Notes: generated by a model not told the origin, from the sequence alone. Counted from the first letter of the stretch, positions 20,769-29,451 are shown. The stretch is 48,563 nucleotides of DNA from Rhodoblastus sphagnicola (GCF_002937075.1 NZ_NHSJ01000033.1:1-48563), one strand, 5' to 3'. Made by a program: numbers and translations.

Positions 20769-21206
20769 ATGGCAAGCCAAAATCGTCCCATGGTTCTTGT
20801 CGTCGAGGATGACGCGCTGGTGGCGATCGCCATGGCGTCGTTCCTTGAGGCATACGACGTGGAAACATGCTTCGCCGCCAGTTTAGCGACGGCTGAAATG
20901 GCGCTCGGCGAGCCGGTCGACTTCGCATTCCTGGACGTCAATGTTGTCGACGGAAACACCTACCAGTTGGCGCGGAGGCTTAGCCGCGAAAACGTCCCGT
21001 TCGTCTTTGTCTCCGGCAGCGATCCCGCGCGCGTTCCGGCGGATCTGCGCAGCGCGCAGTTCCTGGCGAAACCCTGCCCAGTTTCCGTGATCGCCAAAGC
21101 CATGAAGACGGCCTGGGACAAGGGGAACGGCGCCAGCCGACTTCCTCGGTCAATCTTGCGTAGCGCCAATCACCGCTCGGTGGCTCGCCCGCGTTCGATC
21201 TGCTAA
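20769..21206 (+). CDS. single-domain response regulator receiver
   Basis: A 145-aa receiver domain with no output domain. VVEDD (acid pocket), D56 in FLDVNVVDG (phosphorylation site), S82/S84 in FVSGSDP and K101 in FLAKPC are all present. The tail after residue 115 is basic and probably disordered. ATG 20769 is preceded by GGAGG at 20755-20759; ATG 20739 would give ten more residues. It precedes a histidine kinase gene by 26 bp and is divergent from cbiM. It may act as a phosphate sink or partner for the kinase. Confidence 0.82.
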   Translation: MASQNRPMVLVVEDDALVAIAMASFLEAYDVETCFAASLATAEMALGEPVDFAFLDVNVVDGNTYQLARRLSRENVPFVFVSGSDPARVPADLRSAQFLAKPCPVSVIAKAMKTAWDKGNGASRLPRSILRSANHRSVARPRSIC

Positions 21207-21232
21207 AACAGTGACAGACAAAAGGTTTGCGG

Positions 21233-22594
21233 ATGTTGCGCTTTCTCGATACGGCGCGGGGTCAGATCATAGCGATCGCTTGCGGCGCGCTTCTGGCGAC
21301 GTTTGTCGTTGTGGTCATCCTCGCCGCGCTTTCCCAGCCGGCAAATCCACCCCTGCCGCCCGGTCCCTGGCCGCCGACGCTCCAGATCATGACGCTGGTG
21401 AAGGCGCTCGCCGGCGCGCCGGCGGCGGAGCGGCCTGCAATCGCCCGCTCCATTTCGTCCGACGATCTGCGCGTTCGGCTTGAACGCGCCGAGCCTTGCT
21501 CCGCATCTGCGTCAGGCTACTGGACGGACAGCCTGACATCGCTTCTGAGAGAGGGGCTTCACGATCGCGTGGGCTCATTGTCGGTCAAGGTCTGTATGCG
21601 CGAAGACGGCGTCAGCCGGATGCTTCGTGTCGAAACAACTGTAGAGGGTGAGTTTGTCACGATCGACACCACTCTGCAGGAAGGATTGTCGCAACTCATC
21701 ATCGTGACCTTTCCGGTTTTGCTGACGGTTTCCTTTCTGTTCCTGCTGGTGATTGCGCTCTCGGTCTGGACCCTGGCGCGGATCAACAGGCCGTTGCGCG
21801 AACTCGCCGGCACTGTCGAGAAATTCGGACAGGATGTGGCGAACAAGCCGCTGCCGGTGAGAGGCGCAGTCGAGATCCGTCAGCTCATTCAGGCCTTTAA
21901 TCGCATGCAGGAGCGTGTTACCGAACTGATGGAGGAGCGCCGCCGCATGCTGATGGCGGTTGGGCACGACCTGCGCACGCCCCTGACCCGCCTCAAGCTG
22001 CGCGTCGAGCTCGAACCTGCTTTGGAAGGGCGTGGCGACATTTCGCGCGATCTCGACCTCATGCAGAAAATGGTCAATGGCGCGCTGGCCTATCTCAATG
22101 ACGAGCCCGACGGAGAGCCTTTCGAGATCGTCGATCTCGGATCGCTGATTGAAAGTGTTGCTCTCGAATTCCAGGACGATGGCCATGACGTGTCCTTCAC
22201 CGGCGCCTACGGTCTGGAGTGTCGCTGCCAGGCCACGGCGATCACGCGCGCCGTCGCGAACCTGATCGAGAACAGCTGCCGTTACGCGACGCAGACCCGT
22301 GTCGATGTGAGGGCCGGCGTCGAGCAGGTCGTCATCAACGTCAGCGACAACGGACCGGGGATCCCCGCAGGGGAGCGGGAACGCGTGCTGTCGCCGTTCG
22401 AACGTCTCGATCCAGCGCGAGCGGCGGAGGGGCGGCTGGGCCTGGGTTTGTCGATCGTTTCCGACATTGTTCGTTGGCACGGCGGCGAATTGGTTCTGCT
22501 GGACGCCGAGCCTCAGGGATTGCTGGCGCGCATCACGCTCCCGATGAACGCAGCGGGAGACAATCAGGCGTCGATCGCGCTGGAAGGGGTGTGA
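21233..22594 (+). CDS. membrane sensor histidine kinase (EnvZ-like)
   Basis: A 453-aa kinase. It has an N-terminal helix (about 11-34), a periplasmic domain of about 120 residues with two cysteines (89 and 121), a second helix (155-182), HAMP, a dimerisation domain with H245 (VGHDLRTPLTRLK) and a catalytic domain with NLIENSCRYA, SDNGPGIP and GLGLSIV. The start ATG 21233 follows AAAAGG; TTG 21227 is an alternative. The cognate regulator is probably the OmpR-type gene at 22914, but a 213-bp inverted-repeat element now lies between them, starting one base after the kinase stop codon. Confidence 0.88.
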   Translation: MLRFLDTARGQIIAIACGALLATFVVVVILAALSQPANPPLPPGPWPPTLQIMTLVKALAGAPAAERPAIARSISSDDLRVRLERAEPCSASASGYWTDSLTSLLREGLHDRVGSLSVKVCMREDGVSRMLRVETTVEGEFVTIDTTLQEGLSQLIIVTFPVLLTVSFLFLLVIALSVWTLARINRPLRELAGTVEKFGQDVANKPLPVRGAVEIRQLIQAFNRMQERVTELMEERRRMLMAVGHDLRTPLTRLKLRVELEPALEGRGDISRDLDLMQKMVNGALAYLNDEPDGEPFEIVDLGSLIESVALEFQDDGHDVSFTGAYGLECRCQATAITRAVANLIENSCRYATQTRVDVRAGVEQVVINVSDNGPGIPAGERERVLSPFERLDPARAAEGRLGLGLSIVSDIVRWHGGELVLLDAEPQGLLARITLPMNAAGDNQASIALEGV

Positions 22595-22595
22595 T

Positions 22596-22808
22596 CCCAT
22601 AGGCGCTAGTTAGTCTGCTGAAAAAGCCGTGGACCGCCCTCGCCCTTCGAGACGCCCGCTGCGCGGGCTCCTCAGGGTGAGGGCTACTGGGTTGATTCCA
22701 TTGATACCCTCATGCTGAGGAGGCGAGCGAAGCTCGCCGTCTCGAAGCACGAGGGTATCACACACGCATCGTGCAGCAGCCGCCAAACCTAATCCTAGCG
22801 CCTATGGG
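22596..22808. mobile_element. 213-bp MITE-like element with 14-bp terminal inverted repeats
   Basis: CCCATAGGCGCTAG (22596-22609) is the exact reverse complement of CTAGCGCCTATGGG (22795-22808). Inside are two imperfect hairpins in the style of the dispersed CCTC...GAGG palindromes of alphaproteobacteria: one around GCCCGC-TGC-GCGGGC, the other around GGCGAGC-GAA-GCTCGCC within arms TACCCTC and GAGGGTA. There is no coding sequence. It separates the kinase gene from its likely regulator gene. Confidence 0.7.
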
Positions 22809-22913
22809 CCTGATCCCCTTGCATCAACGCTGTTCTTCGTCTTGCCAAGGTTTTGTAGCGCCGGTAGCTTGGTTCTGTCGGAGCCATATCGATCCGAGGA
22901 AAGCCTTGCGTGT

Positions 22914-23639
22914 ATGAACGCTGAAATTCAGGCCGCGCCGCATGCCGCGCTGCGCATCCTCATTATCGAGGACGATCCCGAGATCAGCAGGCTCGTGGCG
23001 CAGTTTCTGCGGGACAAGGATTATCACGTCACCGCGGTCGGCGACGGGAAGGCCATGCGCGCGGTCATTGCGGCGCAGGCGGTTGATATCGTGTTGCTTG
23101 ACCTCATGCTTCCTGACGACAGCGGCTTGGATCTCTGCAAGCAGATCCGAGCGACGTGCGGCGCCCGCATCATCATGGTGACCGCCTTGGCGAGCCTGTC
23201 GGATCGGGTGGCGGGACTGGATTCCGGCGCGGACGATTATGTCAGCAAGCCGTTTGCCTTGCCCGAGCTTGAAGCGCGCATTCGCGCCGTTTCGCGCCGC
23301 GGGCAGGATGGGCCGGATCAATCAAACGACGGCGTCATCCGGTTCGGCGGATGGCGGTTCGACGCCAAAAGGCGCATTCTTTATTCGCCCAAAGGCGTGC
23401 GCATCACGCTGACCGCCGCGGAGGCGGACCTCCTCCAGGCTTTTCAAAAGAATGCGCATCAGGTTCTCAGCCGACCGCAACTGATCGAACTCACGCGCGG
23501 GAAAGGCGAAGATGTGTCGGACCGCGCCGTCGACCTTCTGGTCAGCCGGTTGCGGCGAAAGCTGGCGCTTGGCGGACGGCAATTGGAAATCATCCAGACC
23601 GTGAGAAGCGACGGCTACGTTTTCAATCCCGAGGATTGA
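22914..23639 (+). CDS. OmpR/PhoB-type response regulator
   Basis: A 241-aa DNA-binding regulator. The receiver has IIEDD, D63 (VLLDLMLPDDSG), T90 and K112 (SKPFALPELEARIRAV). The C-terminal winged helix has LTAAEADLLQAFQKNAHQVLSR, SDRAVDLLVSRLRRKL and IIQTVRSDGYVF. It is probably the partner of the kinase at 21233. ATG 22914 is used; there is a GAGGA 13 bp before it, and a frame from 22842 would add unlike residues. Because the inserted element lies upstream, it may have its own promoter. Target genes are unknown. Confidence 0.88.
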   Translation: MNAEIQAAPHAALRILIIEDDPEISRLVAQFLRDKDYHVTAVGDGKAMRAVIAAQAVDIVLLDLMLPDDSGLDLCKQIRATCGARIIMVTALASLSDRVAGLDSGADDYVSKPFALPELEARIRAVSRRGQDGPDQSNDGVIRFGGWRFDAKRRILYSPKGVRITLTAAEADLLQAFQKNAHQVLSRPQLIELTRGKGEDVSDRAVDLLVSRLRRKLALGGRQLEIIQTVRSDGYVFNPED

Positions 23640-23642
23640 ACC

Positions 23643-23681
23643 AGCGCCATCGAAGCGACGCGACGCCGCCTCGATGGCGCT
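23643..23681. terminator. hairpin between convergent regulator genes
   Basis: AGCGCCATCGA and TCGATGGCGCT pair perfectly over 11 bp around a 17-nt loop. It sits exactly between the OmpR-type gene (+) and the double-GntR gene (-) and can serve both, although no T-run follows. Confidence 0.5.
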
Positions 23682-23686
23682 CAGGT

Positions 23687-24943
23687 TCAATGCTTGACGG
23701 CTCCGTTGTTCTTTCGATGCCCGAAGGCGTCGAACATGGCGATGAAAAGCTTGGTCAGAGCGTTTTGCGATCCGCAGGGACGCTCCGTCCGAGCCAAGGC
23801 GTTGTCGAGCATGCCGGCCGCCAGTTGAGCGTCGGCGATGGTGACGCGCTGGTGAATGAGATAGGCGAAGGTCTGGGAAAGGATCTCGGCAAGAACAGGT
23901 TTGCGGGTGAAAAGGCCGCCCTTGCGGCCCAGCCTGGATTCAAGCACGCCCATGTCTTCCAGAATTCGGGAGGCCTGCCGCACGCTTTCGAGGCTGAAAA
24001 CGTATTGATCGGAGATATCCCGTTCGGAGCCGAGAAACGTCGATTGCACATGAGGCAGGCGCATGATGTCGCCGAGCATTTTGAAAGCGAGCTGGGTTGA
24101 ATAGCGGCAGGCGTTCAGCGAGGTCGTAGGTCTGATCCAGCGCATGAGATCGAGATCGCCGCTGGTTTGCGCGGGGGCGGCGCTGTAGACGAAGTCGGCC
24201 ACGCCCGCCATGTCGCCCGCCACGAGAGATTTCGAAATCGCTGCAAGACGGCGCGGATCGAACGCGTTGGTCGTCTCGGCGCGCGGTCCGGCGAGAACGT
24301 CCAGGACGCTGGCCATAACCGATAAAGCCGAATTGCCCGTCATTTTCACCAGCGCGCTCAGCAGGTCGCCGGTTTCGGCAAAGGTCGCCGAGAGTTCAAC
24401 GGCGAGCGCCCTTTCTTCATGAAAACGTTGCAAGAGCAGCCAAGCCGCGATCTCGGCCAACGTGCGGGCGGCCCGGTCCAGATCGGCGCGCGTCGCCTTT
24501 TCGGCGAGCAGATAGAGCGCGAAAGATTGCAGTACGTTTTTCAACCTGGGCTGCGCGATCACGAGGCCGCCGCCGCGTCCCCGCCGCATATCCGCCGACC
24601 CGCGCATTTCGAGGATGCGGATCGCCTCGCGCACCGCCCATCTGCCGATCTTGTAGCGCTGCTGAATCTCGGATTGCACGCCAAACAGCAGACCCGTTGG
24701 CCATCCCGCGCTGTGAAATTCTCTTTCGATCATCAACGCCACCTCCAGGCCGAGCTTGTTCTCGCGGCCGAGGTCTTGTTCCGAAGCTCCGCTGGCTTGG
24801 ACTTGCCCCTTCTCGGCGGTCGGGATCACATCCAGACGTCGAACAGGCGTCTTGGCGCGCTGCGTTATGAAAGAATCCGCCGTGGCGGGGTTCGGATTTG
24901 AAAAAGCAATAGCATGCCCTTCGGCAATGCGCATGTGTCTCAT
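23687..24943 (-). CDS. regulator with two GntR-like winged helices (paralogue of 40303-41601)
   Basis: A 418-aa protein of unusual build. Residues of about 65-130 form a GntR-type winged helix (RYKIGRWAVREAIRILEMRG, then MRRGRGGGLVIAQP). The middle has FCD-like helices (LVKMTGNSALSVMASVL). Residues of about 290-350 form a second winged helix (SLESVRQASRILEDMG, then ESRLGRKGGLFTRKP). The paralogue at 40303 shares both halves. The two genes stand at opposite ends of the second catabolic island; this one is divergent from the iclR gene. Probably a transcription regulator of the island, with effector unknown. The N-terminal start is uncertain; several in-frame ATGs exist. Confidence 0.72.
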   Translation of the reverse strand: MRHMRIAEGHAIAFSNPNPATADSFITQRAKTPVRRLDVIPTAEKGQVQASGASEQDLGRENKLGLEVALMIEREFHSAGWPTGLLFGVQSEIQQRYKIGRWAVREAIRILEMRGSADMRRGRGGGLVIAQPRLKNVLQSFALYLLAEKATRADLDRAARTLAEIAAWLLLQRFHEERALAVELSATFAETGDLLSALVKMTGNSALSVMASVLDVLAGPRAETTNAFDPRRLAAISKSLVAGDMAGVADFVYSAAPAQTSGDLDLMRWIRPTTSLNACRYSTQLAFKMLGDIMRLPHVQSTFLGSERDISDQYVFSLESVRQASRILEDMGVLESRLGRKGGLFTRKPVLAEILSQTFAYLIHQRVTIADAQLAAGMLDNALARTERPCGSQNALTKLFIAMFDAFGHRKNNGAVKH

Positions 24944-25058
24944 GCGGCCGTCCTCCCTTTGATTATTTGTGTGCGTCAGTTCGCGTCGCGTCTGCGCTTA
25001 CGTTTTGCTTGTGCAGCGATCTTTTTGGCGCTTTGGCCTGTCGCGTTGCGTTGCAACA

Positions 25059-25072
25059 TCGGAATTTTTCTG
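25059..25072. promoter_or_regulatory. candidate operator upstream of iclR-type gene
   Basis: TCGGAATTTTTCTG recurs with one mismatch on the opposite strand at 26096-26109, upstream of the extradiol dioxygenase gene. It lies in the AT-rich 349-bp divergent region 24944-25292, in which I see no gene. A 5-bp inverted repeat (GATAC...GTATC, about 25137-25154) lies closer to iclR. Confidence 0.4.
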
Positions 25073-25292
25073 AATCCGACGAAATAATGACTATACGCTA
25101 CAAAGCTGACCGTCGAGTATAAGCTCTGACATATTTGATACACATTTGCGTATCTTGGCGCGCCGCGCCGTGAATGGGCCTCGTTCAGGGCGGAGGCGAG
25201 AGGGCGGCTCGGCAGGGCGAACAGTCGCGCGACAAAGCGCGGACAGCTATAACGGCGGCGCGCCGGACGGGAGAGCGCAACAGGAAACCAAT

Positions 25293-26060
25293 ATGAAGAA
25301 GGTCGCTACAGCGGACAGAGTTCTCTCGATCCTTCGTCTGTTTTCTACGGAGCGACCGGAATGGCAGGTGGAGGACCTCGGCGCCGAACTTCAGCTTTCC
25401 GCCAGCACGGCTTACGAATATGTTGGCAGCCTGGTTGGCGCGGGGCTTCTGGTGGCCGGACGCACGGGCCATTACACCATTGGACCCGCCGCAATCGAGC
25501 TTGACCTTATTGCGCGACGAGTCGATCCGCTGACCCGCAACGCGCGCGAAATTCTCCGAAAACTCGTCGAAGAGAGCGGGGCCGGGACCATCGGACTGCT
25601 CTGCCGGCTCTATCAGCTGCAGGTCATGTGCGTTGACGAGTATTCCATCGACCCTCCTCCAATCGAAACGAGCTACGAGCGGGGCCGGCCCATGCCCTTG
25701 ATCCGCGGTTCAGCGTCCAAGGCGATCCTCGTCAATCTGCCGGCGCGGACGCTTCGTCGGTTCTTCGATCTCGAGCGCGAAGCCGTCGCCGCGATGGGGC
25801 TGGGGCGCGACTGGGAGTCGTTCAAGGCGGAGACGCGGCGCCTTCGTCGCAGCGCGCCGCTCGTCAGCATCGGCGAACTCGACGCAGGGGCGCTGGGCGT
25901 CTCCGCGCCCGTGTTCGGCGAGAATGATCTCATCCTCGGGAGCATAGGGCTGGTTTTGTCGGCCGAGGCCGTGCGCGAGGATTCTGCGCGGATCGAGAGT
26001 CTTAGAACGCTTGTGGGCGCCGCCGGGCAAGCGGTGACGCGCGCCCTTCTTGCGCCCTGA
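25293..26060 (+). CDS. IclR-family transcription regulator
   Basis: A 255-aa regulator. The N-terminal winged helix has VEDLGAELQLSASTAYEYVGSLVGAGLL, and the C-terminal GAF-like effector domain includes ERGRPMPLIRGSASKAILVNLP and GVSAPVFGENDLILGSIGLV. IclR proteins often control aromatic ring-cleavage operons in response to pathway acids. ATG 25293 follows AGGAAA; the frame is open to 25146, but that part is Arg/Gly-rich and not family-like. It is followed by a type I extradiol dioxygenase gene with a shared sequence motif in both promoter regions. Confidence 0.85.
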   Translation: MKKVATADRVLSILRLFSTERPEWQVEDLGAELQLSASTAYEYVGSLVGAGLLVAGRTGHYTIGPAAIELDLIARRVDPLTRNAREILRKLVEESGAGTIGLLCRLYQLQVMCVDEYSIDPPPIETSYERGRPMPLIRGSASKAILVNLPARTLRRFFDLEREAVAAMGLGRDWESFKAETRRLRRSAPLVSIGELDAGALGVSAPVFGENDLILGSIGLVLSAEAVREDSARIESLRTLVGAAGQAVTRALLAP

Positions 26061-26095
26061 AAGAGTCAGCGCATTCTGCCTCCATGCCAAGTTGA

Positions 26096-26125
26096 CAGCA
26101 AAATTCCGAAATAATAGGAATTTTG
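26096..26125. promoter_or_regulatory. inverted-repeat operator and promoter before extradiol dioxygenase gene
   Basis: CAAAATTCC (26099-26107) and GGAATTTTG (26117-26125) are perfect inverted repeats with a 9-nt AT-rich spacer. TTGACA at 26092-26097 reads as a -35 box, so a protein bound here would cover the promoter. The left arm and flank (26096-26109) match, on the opposite strand, the motif upstream of the iclR gene. Confidence 0.55.
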
Positions 26126-26168
26126 TATAAGCCAGGGATGAGCGCCCTCGCGTGATCAGGGAGGAGTA

Positions 26169-27026
26169 ATGTCTGGAAATCTTCACCACGCGGGCAGAGA
26201 CAAGGACGCTGTCGTCGCCGACTTGCACTATCTTGAAGTCGGCTGTGCAGACGTCGAAAGGAGCGCCCAGTTCTATGAGCGGGCGCTCGGGTTTACTTTC
26301 TCGAAACAGGGCGACGCGTGGATCGGGCGCGGTCCTGATCGTCGGCTCGTTCTGCTTCCGGGCGCTGGCCGCAAGCTGGTGTCTTCGGGTTTTGCCGTCA
26401 CCCGCGAAGCACTCGAACATCTGCGCGAGCGCATCCGCAAGTCAGGCTGGGCTGCAAGCAACGGGCCGACGCGCTTTTTCTCGGATAGCGTCATCGTCCG
26501 CGACCCCGACGGCAATTGCTATGCGTTCGGCATTCCCGAAGCGGAGCAGAGAATCGTCACGGCTCATCCGCAGGCGCGAATGCAACATGTCGTCTCGTCG
26601 AGCCCCAATCCCGCCGCCATTGTCCAGTTTCTGGTGGATGTCGTGGGTTTCAGCGTGACCGACATCGTGCTGGACGACCAGCGCGACATGCGCGTGACGT
26701 TCCTGCGTTGCAATAACGAGCATCACAATGTCGCGGTCTTCAAGGCGGCCGAAAGCCGCTTCGATCATCATTCCTATGAGCTTTCCAGCTGGAATGACAT
26801 TCGCGACTGGGCCGACCATATGGCGCGGGAGCATATTCAGCTCCAGTGGGGTCCCGGCCGTCATGGACCCGGCCACAATCTGTTCATGTTCGTCCACGAT
26901 CCCGATGGCAATTGGATCGAGCTTTCCGCCGATCTCGAAATCATCGGCGAGGGGCGGCCGGTCGGCGAATGGCCGCACGAACACCGGACCTTGAACGAAT
27001 GGGGTCTGGGGCGTTTGCGCAGCTGA
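26169..27026 (+). CDS. type I extradiol (VOC-family) ring-cleavage dioxygenase
   Basis: A 285-aa two-module VOC enzyme like catechol 2,3-dioxygenases and BphC. The C-terminal module keeps all three Fe(II) ligands: H140 (RMQHVVSSSPN), H200 (FDHHSYEL) and E251 (GNWIELSADLE). H236 (GPGHNLFMFVHDPDGN) lies where the active-site histidine is expected. It should open a catechol next to one hydroxyl; the substrate is unknown. ATG 26169 follows GGGAGGAG. It lies alone behind the IclR gene and a palindromic operator and resembles the enzyme at 36881 only distantly. Confidence 0.87.
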   Translation: MSGNLHHAGRDKDAVVADLHYLEVGCADVERSAQFYERALGFTFSKQGDAWIGRGPDRRLVLLPGAGRKLVSSGFAVTREALEHLRERIRKSGWAASNGPTRFFSDSVIVRDPDGNCYAFGIPEAEQRIVTAHPQARMQHVVSSSPNPAAIVQFLVDVVGFSVTDIVLDDQRDMRVTFLRCNNEHHNVAVFKAAESRFDHHSYELSSWNDIRDWADHMAREHIQLQWGPGRHGPGHNLFMFVHDPDGNWIELSADLEIIGEGRPVGEWPHEHRTLNEWGLGRLRS

Positions 27027-27037
27027 TCTTGCGATCC

Positions 27038-27069
27038 CACGACCCTTCGCCTGCACGACCCTTCGCCTG
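27038..27069. repeat. perfect 16-bp tandem duplication
   Basis: CACGACCCTTCGCCTG is present twice in a row, 12 bp after the dioxygenase stop codon. Probably a slippage product; no function is suggested. Confidence 0.6.
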
Positions 27070-27198
27070 GTGGAATATTGACGGCTATTTCGTGCGCAAC
27101 GGTCGTGGTCTGTCGAACATGGCGCCACATTCAGTCCGAAAGGCTTTGGACGGATTCAAGCAATAACGCCAAGGGCGCCCTCAACGGAGGAAGTGTTG

Positions 27199-27438
27199 AT
27201 GGCAATATCAAAACGCCGGAAGGCGTTTCGTTTGGTCGGAGCCGTCATGATCACCGGCTTCATGGGAGCGATGGTTGGGGAAGCCATGGCGCAGGACGAA
27301 CCGCCCAAGCCGCCGTCGGGTTTCAAGCCGCCGCCCGGATGCGAGCCGCCGCCGGGCTTCAAGCCGGGCGACCCGCCACCTCCCGGCTTCAAGCCTGACC
27401 CGCGTTGCATGCCGCCGGGCGCCAAGCCGTCGCAATAA
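27199..27438 (+). CDS. small secreted Pro-rich protein
   Basis: A 79-aa protein. Residues 1-31 form a Sec-type signal (RRK, then a hydrophobic stretch ending AMA before QDE). The mature part is Pro-rich with repeats of PPPGFKP, PPSGFKP and PPPGCEP and two cysteines (48 and 70) that could form a disulphide. ATG 27199 follows ACGGAGGAA; upstream in-frame GTG and TTG codons are less favoured. A perfect terminator follows, so it may be its own transcription unit or end the dioxygenase message. The repeat style recalls the Pro/Gly segment of the first gene of the window. Function unknown. Confidence 0.7.
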   Translation: MAISKRRKAFRLVGAVMITGFMGAMVGEAMAQDEPPKPPSGFKPPPGCEPPPGFKPGDPPPPGFKPDPRCMPPGAKPSQ

Positions 27439-27481
27439 TTCAGCCGCGCCTCCCGCGCAAGGTTGATCGACAACGAATTGT

Positions 27482-27511
27482 AGGAGCGTTCCTGCCGGAA
27501 CGCTCCTTCTT
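27482..27511 (+). terminator. Rho-independent terminator after the Pro-rich gene
   Basis: AGGAGCGTTCC and GGAACGCTCCT form a perfect 11-bp stem with a TGCC loop, followed by TCTTCATT. Confidence 0.8.
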
Positions 27512-27531
27512 CATTCTGGTGGGGCCGATCC

Positions 27532-28743
27532 ATGCCGCATGAACAATCTTCATCGTTATGGCACCTTTCTCCGCTCTTCGCGGTCGTCGCCATTGATGTC
27601 GCGGGCGGCGCCATCATTCTTCCGCTCCTGCCGTTTTTCGCGACGCGGTTTGGCGCGACGCCGGTCACGCTGGGCGCCATCGTCGCCGCATTTTCGCTCG
27701 CGCAATTCGTTGCGGGTCCATGGCTCGGACGGCTGTCGGATCGGCTCGGACGCAAGCGCGTCCTGATGTTGTGCCAGACCGGATCGTTCATCAGCTTCAT
27801 TCTCCTCGGCAGTGCGAATACGATCGCCCTTCTTTTTCTGGCGCAGGTCGTCAACGGCTTCACGGCCGGGAACATGGCGGTGGCCGCCGCGCTCGCAACC
27901 GACCGCGCGCCGCCGCACCTGTATCGGCACGCCCTCGGCGCGCTGAGCGCGGCCATTGGCGTCGGCGTAATGATCGGCCCGGCGCTTTCTGCGGCCTTGG
28001 CCGGTCTCTCAGCAACCGCGCCGATCTGGGCGGCCGTGGCCCTGTCTGGACTGACGCTGATTGCGAGCGCCCTTCTGTTGCCAGCCGATCATGGTCGAGC
28101 CGATTCGGCGGCGGTCGTTGCGAAAGAACCGGCTCCGCGTTGGTCAGTCCTGCGCGAGGTTGCGTGGCCGCTTGCCGCCAGCGCCTTCTTCCACCTGAGC
28201 TTCACCATGTTCATGGCGCAATTTGCGCTCTTCGCCGCCAGCCAGCTCACCTGGCGATCCCACGCCTTCGGGCTGCAAGAGGTTGGAAGCGTGTTCGCGG
28301 TCATGGGCGCGATTTCCATCTACGTTCAGTTGCTGGGCATGAGGCAGGCGGAACGGGTTCTCGATCCCGAGCTCATTCCCTTGCTTGGACTGGCCGTGCT
28401 CGGAGCCGGTTTCCTCATGTTCTGCAGCGTTGGGCCGATCACGGTCGCGCTCGGCGTTTTGATGGTGAGCTTCGGTTCGTCGATCTCGCGGCCTTATCTG
28501 CTCGATTACATTGCGCGCGCAGCGCACAGCAGCGGCCGCGGACAGGCCCTGGGGCTTAACAGCGCCGCAATGGCCGGCGCCAACATGATCGGCCCGCTGG
28601 CGGCCGGCTACTTGATCGCGCAGGAGCGCTTCGCGCTGTGGGGCGTAGCCATGGCCGCATCGGCGATTCTTTCGCTTTCGCTCGTCTGTCTGTCCAGAGC
28701 GTCGCGATCCGGAGGGTCGATCCTCGGCCATGAAGACGCCTGA
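27532..28743 (+). CDS. MFS transporter (TCR/Tet-like, DHA1 type)
   Basis: A 403-aa protein with about twelve hydrophobic helices. The loop 2-3 signature is GRLSDRLGRKRVLML, and motif C-like GVGVMIGPALSAAL is in helix 5, which points to a drug/H+ antiporter-like export carrier. The C-terminal half has SSISRPYLLDYIARAAHSSGRGQALGLN. The start ATG 27532 follows GGGGCCG, a weak ribosome site. It sits between the Pro-rich gene's terminator and the DUF6152 pair. It could export aromatic intermediates or toxic substrates. The 237-bp gap to the next gene shows nothing notable. Confidence 0.82.
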   Translation: MPHEQSSSLWHLSPLFAVVAIDVAGGAIILPLLPFFATRFGATPVTLGAIVAAFSLAQFVAGPWLGRLSDRLGRKRVLMLCQTGSFISFILLGSANTIALLFLAQVVNGFTAGNMAVAAALATDRAPPHLYRHALGALSAAIGVGVMIGPALSAALAGLSATAPIWAAVALSGLTLIASALLLPADHGRADSAAVVAKEPAPRWSVLREVAWPLAASAFFHLSFTMFMAQFALFAASQLTWRSHAFGLQEVGSVFAVMGAISIYVQLLGMRQAERVLDPELIPLLGLAVLGAGFLMFCSVGPITVALGVLMVSFGSSISRPYLLDYIARAAHSSGRGQALGLNSAAMAGANMIGPLAAGYLIAQERFALWGVAMAASAILSLSLVCLSRASRSGGSILGHEDA

Positions 28744-28980
28744 AGTCGAACTTTATCGCCGCGAGGCGCGCGAGATGGAGGCTCCGACAAGCCGATATCA
28801 CGAGATAAAGGCAGCTATTTCGTCCGCCTTCCGGGGAACTATCAAACTCTGGACCGAGAGCATCGGGGGGGCTGCGTCCATCAAGCGGCGCTGAGTCGCA
28901 CTTGGCGCATATCGTGAGCCATTTGGAATGCGCTCTGGCATCACAGCCTGACCGGGGGCGGAAGGAACAAGAGGTCACCA

Positions 28981-29451
28981 ATGAAACATGCAGTCCATGA
29001 CAAGCGGACCGCGCTAAGGCTTTTGCTCGCCGGCGCCGGCGCGCTTTTCCTTACCGCGCCTGCCGCAGCCCACCATTCCTATGCTTTGTTCGACCACAAC
29101 AAGCTGACCTCGCTTGTCGGCACAGTGAAAGAGTTCAAGTGGGCGAACCCCCACGTCTATCTGATGATGGACGTCAAGAAAGCCGACGGAACGATCGAAG
29201 AATGGGCGCTCGTCGGATCCAGCCCCAACATGATGAGCCGCTGGGGTTGGAACGCCGCGGACATCAAGGTCGGCGACCAGCTCACGGTTGATGCGTTTCG
29301 CGCCGTAGACGGGAAGCCGATAGGCCAGCTTTCCGCCGTGTTTTTTCCCAGCGGCAAAGTCCTGCTCGATCCGGGCGGCAAGCCCGGCGAGGAGCTGGCG
29401 AGCGGCCCGAGCAATCTCCCGAGCAAACCGCAAGGCGAGGCCTACAAATGA
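28981..29451 (+). CDS. DUF6152-family secreted protein
   Basis: A 156-aa protein with a Sec signal (LLLAGAGALFLTAPAAA, cleavage before HHSYALF). HHSYALFDHNK at the mature N-terminus, VKEFKWANPHVYLMM and LVGSSPNMMSRWGW are features I associate with DUF6152. The twin His at the new N-terminus could bind a metal such as copper. It is periplasmic by prediction and of unknown function. It precedes, with a 4-bp ATGA overlap, a second secreted protein. Such pairs recur in aromatic and steroid catabolic clusters (memory, not checked). Confidence 0.75.
   Translation: MKHAVHDKRTALRLLLAGAGALFLTAPAAAHHSYALFDHNKLTSLVGTVKEFKWANPHVYLMMDVKKADGTIEEWALVGSSPNMMSRWGWNAADIKVGDQLTVDAFRAVDGKPIGQLSAVFFPSGKVLLDPGGKPGEELASGPSNLPSKPQGEAYK

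Noticed and set aside
28744-28980. Gene or RNA in the gap between MFS and DUF6152 genes
   Set aside because: Open frames here are antisense or lack start and ribosome sites; no stable fold or repeat was noticed.
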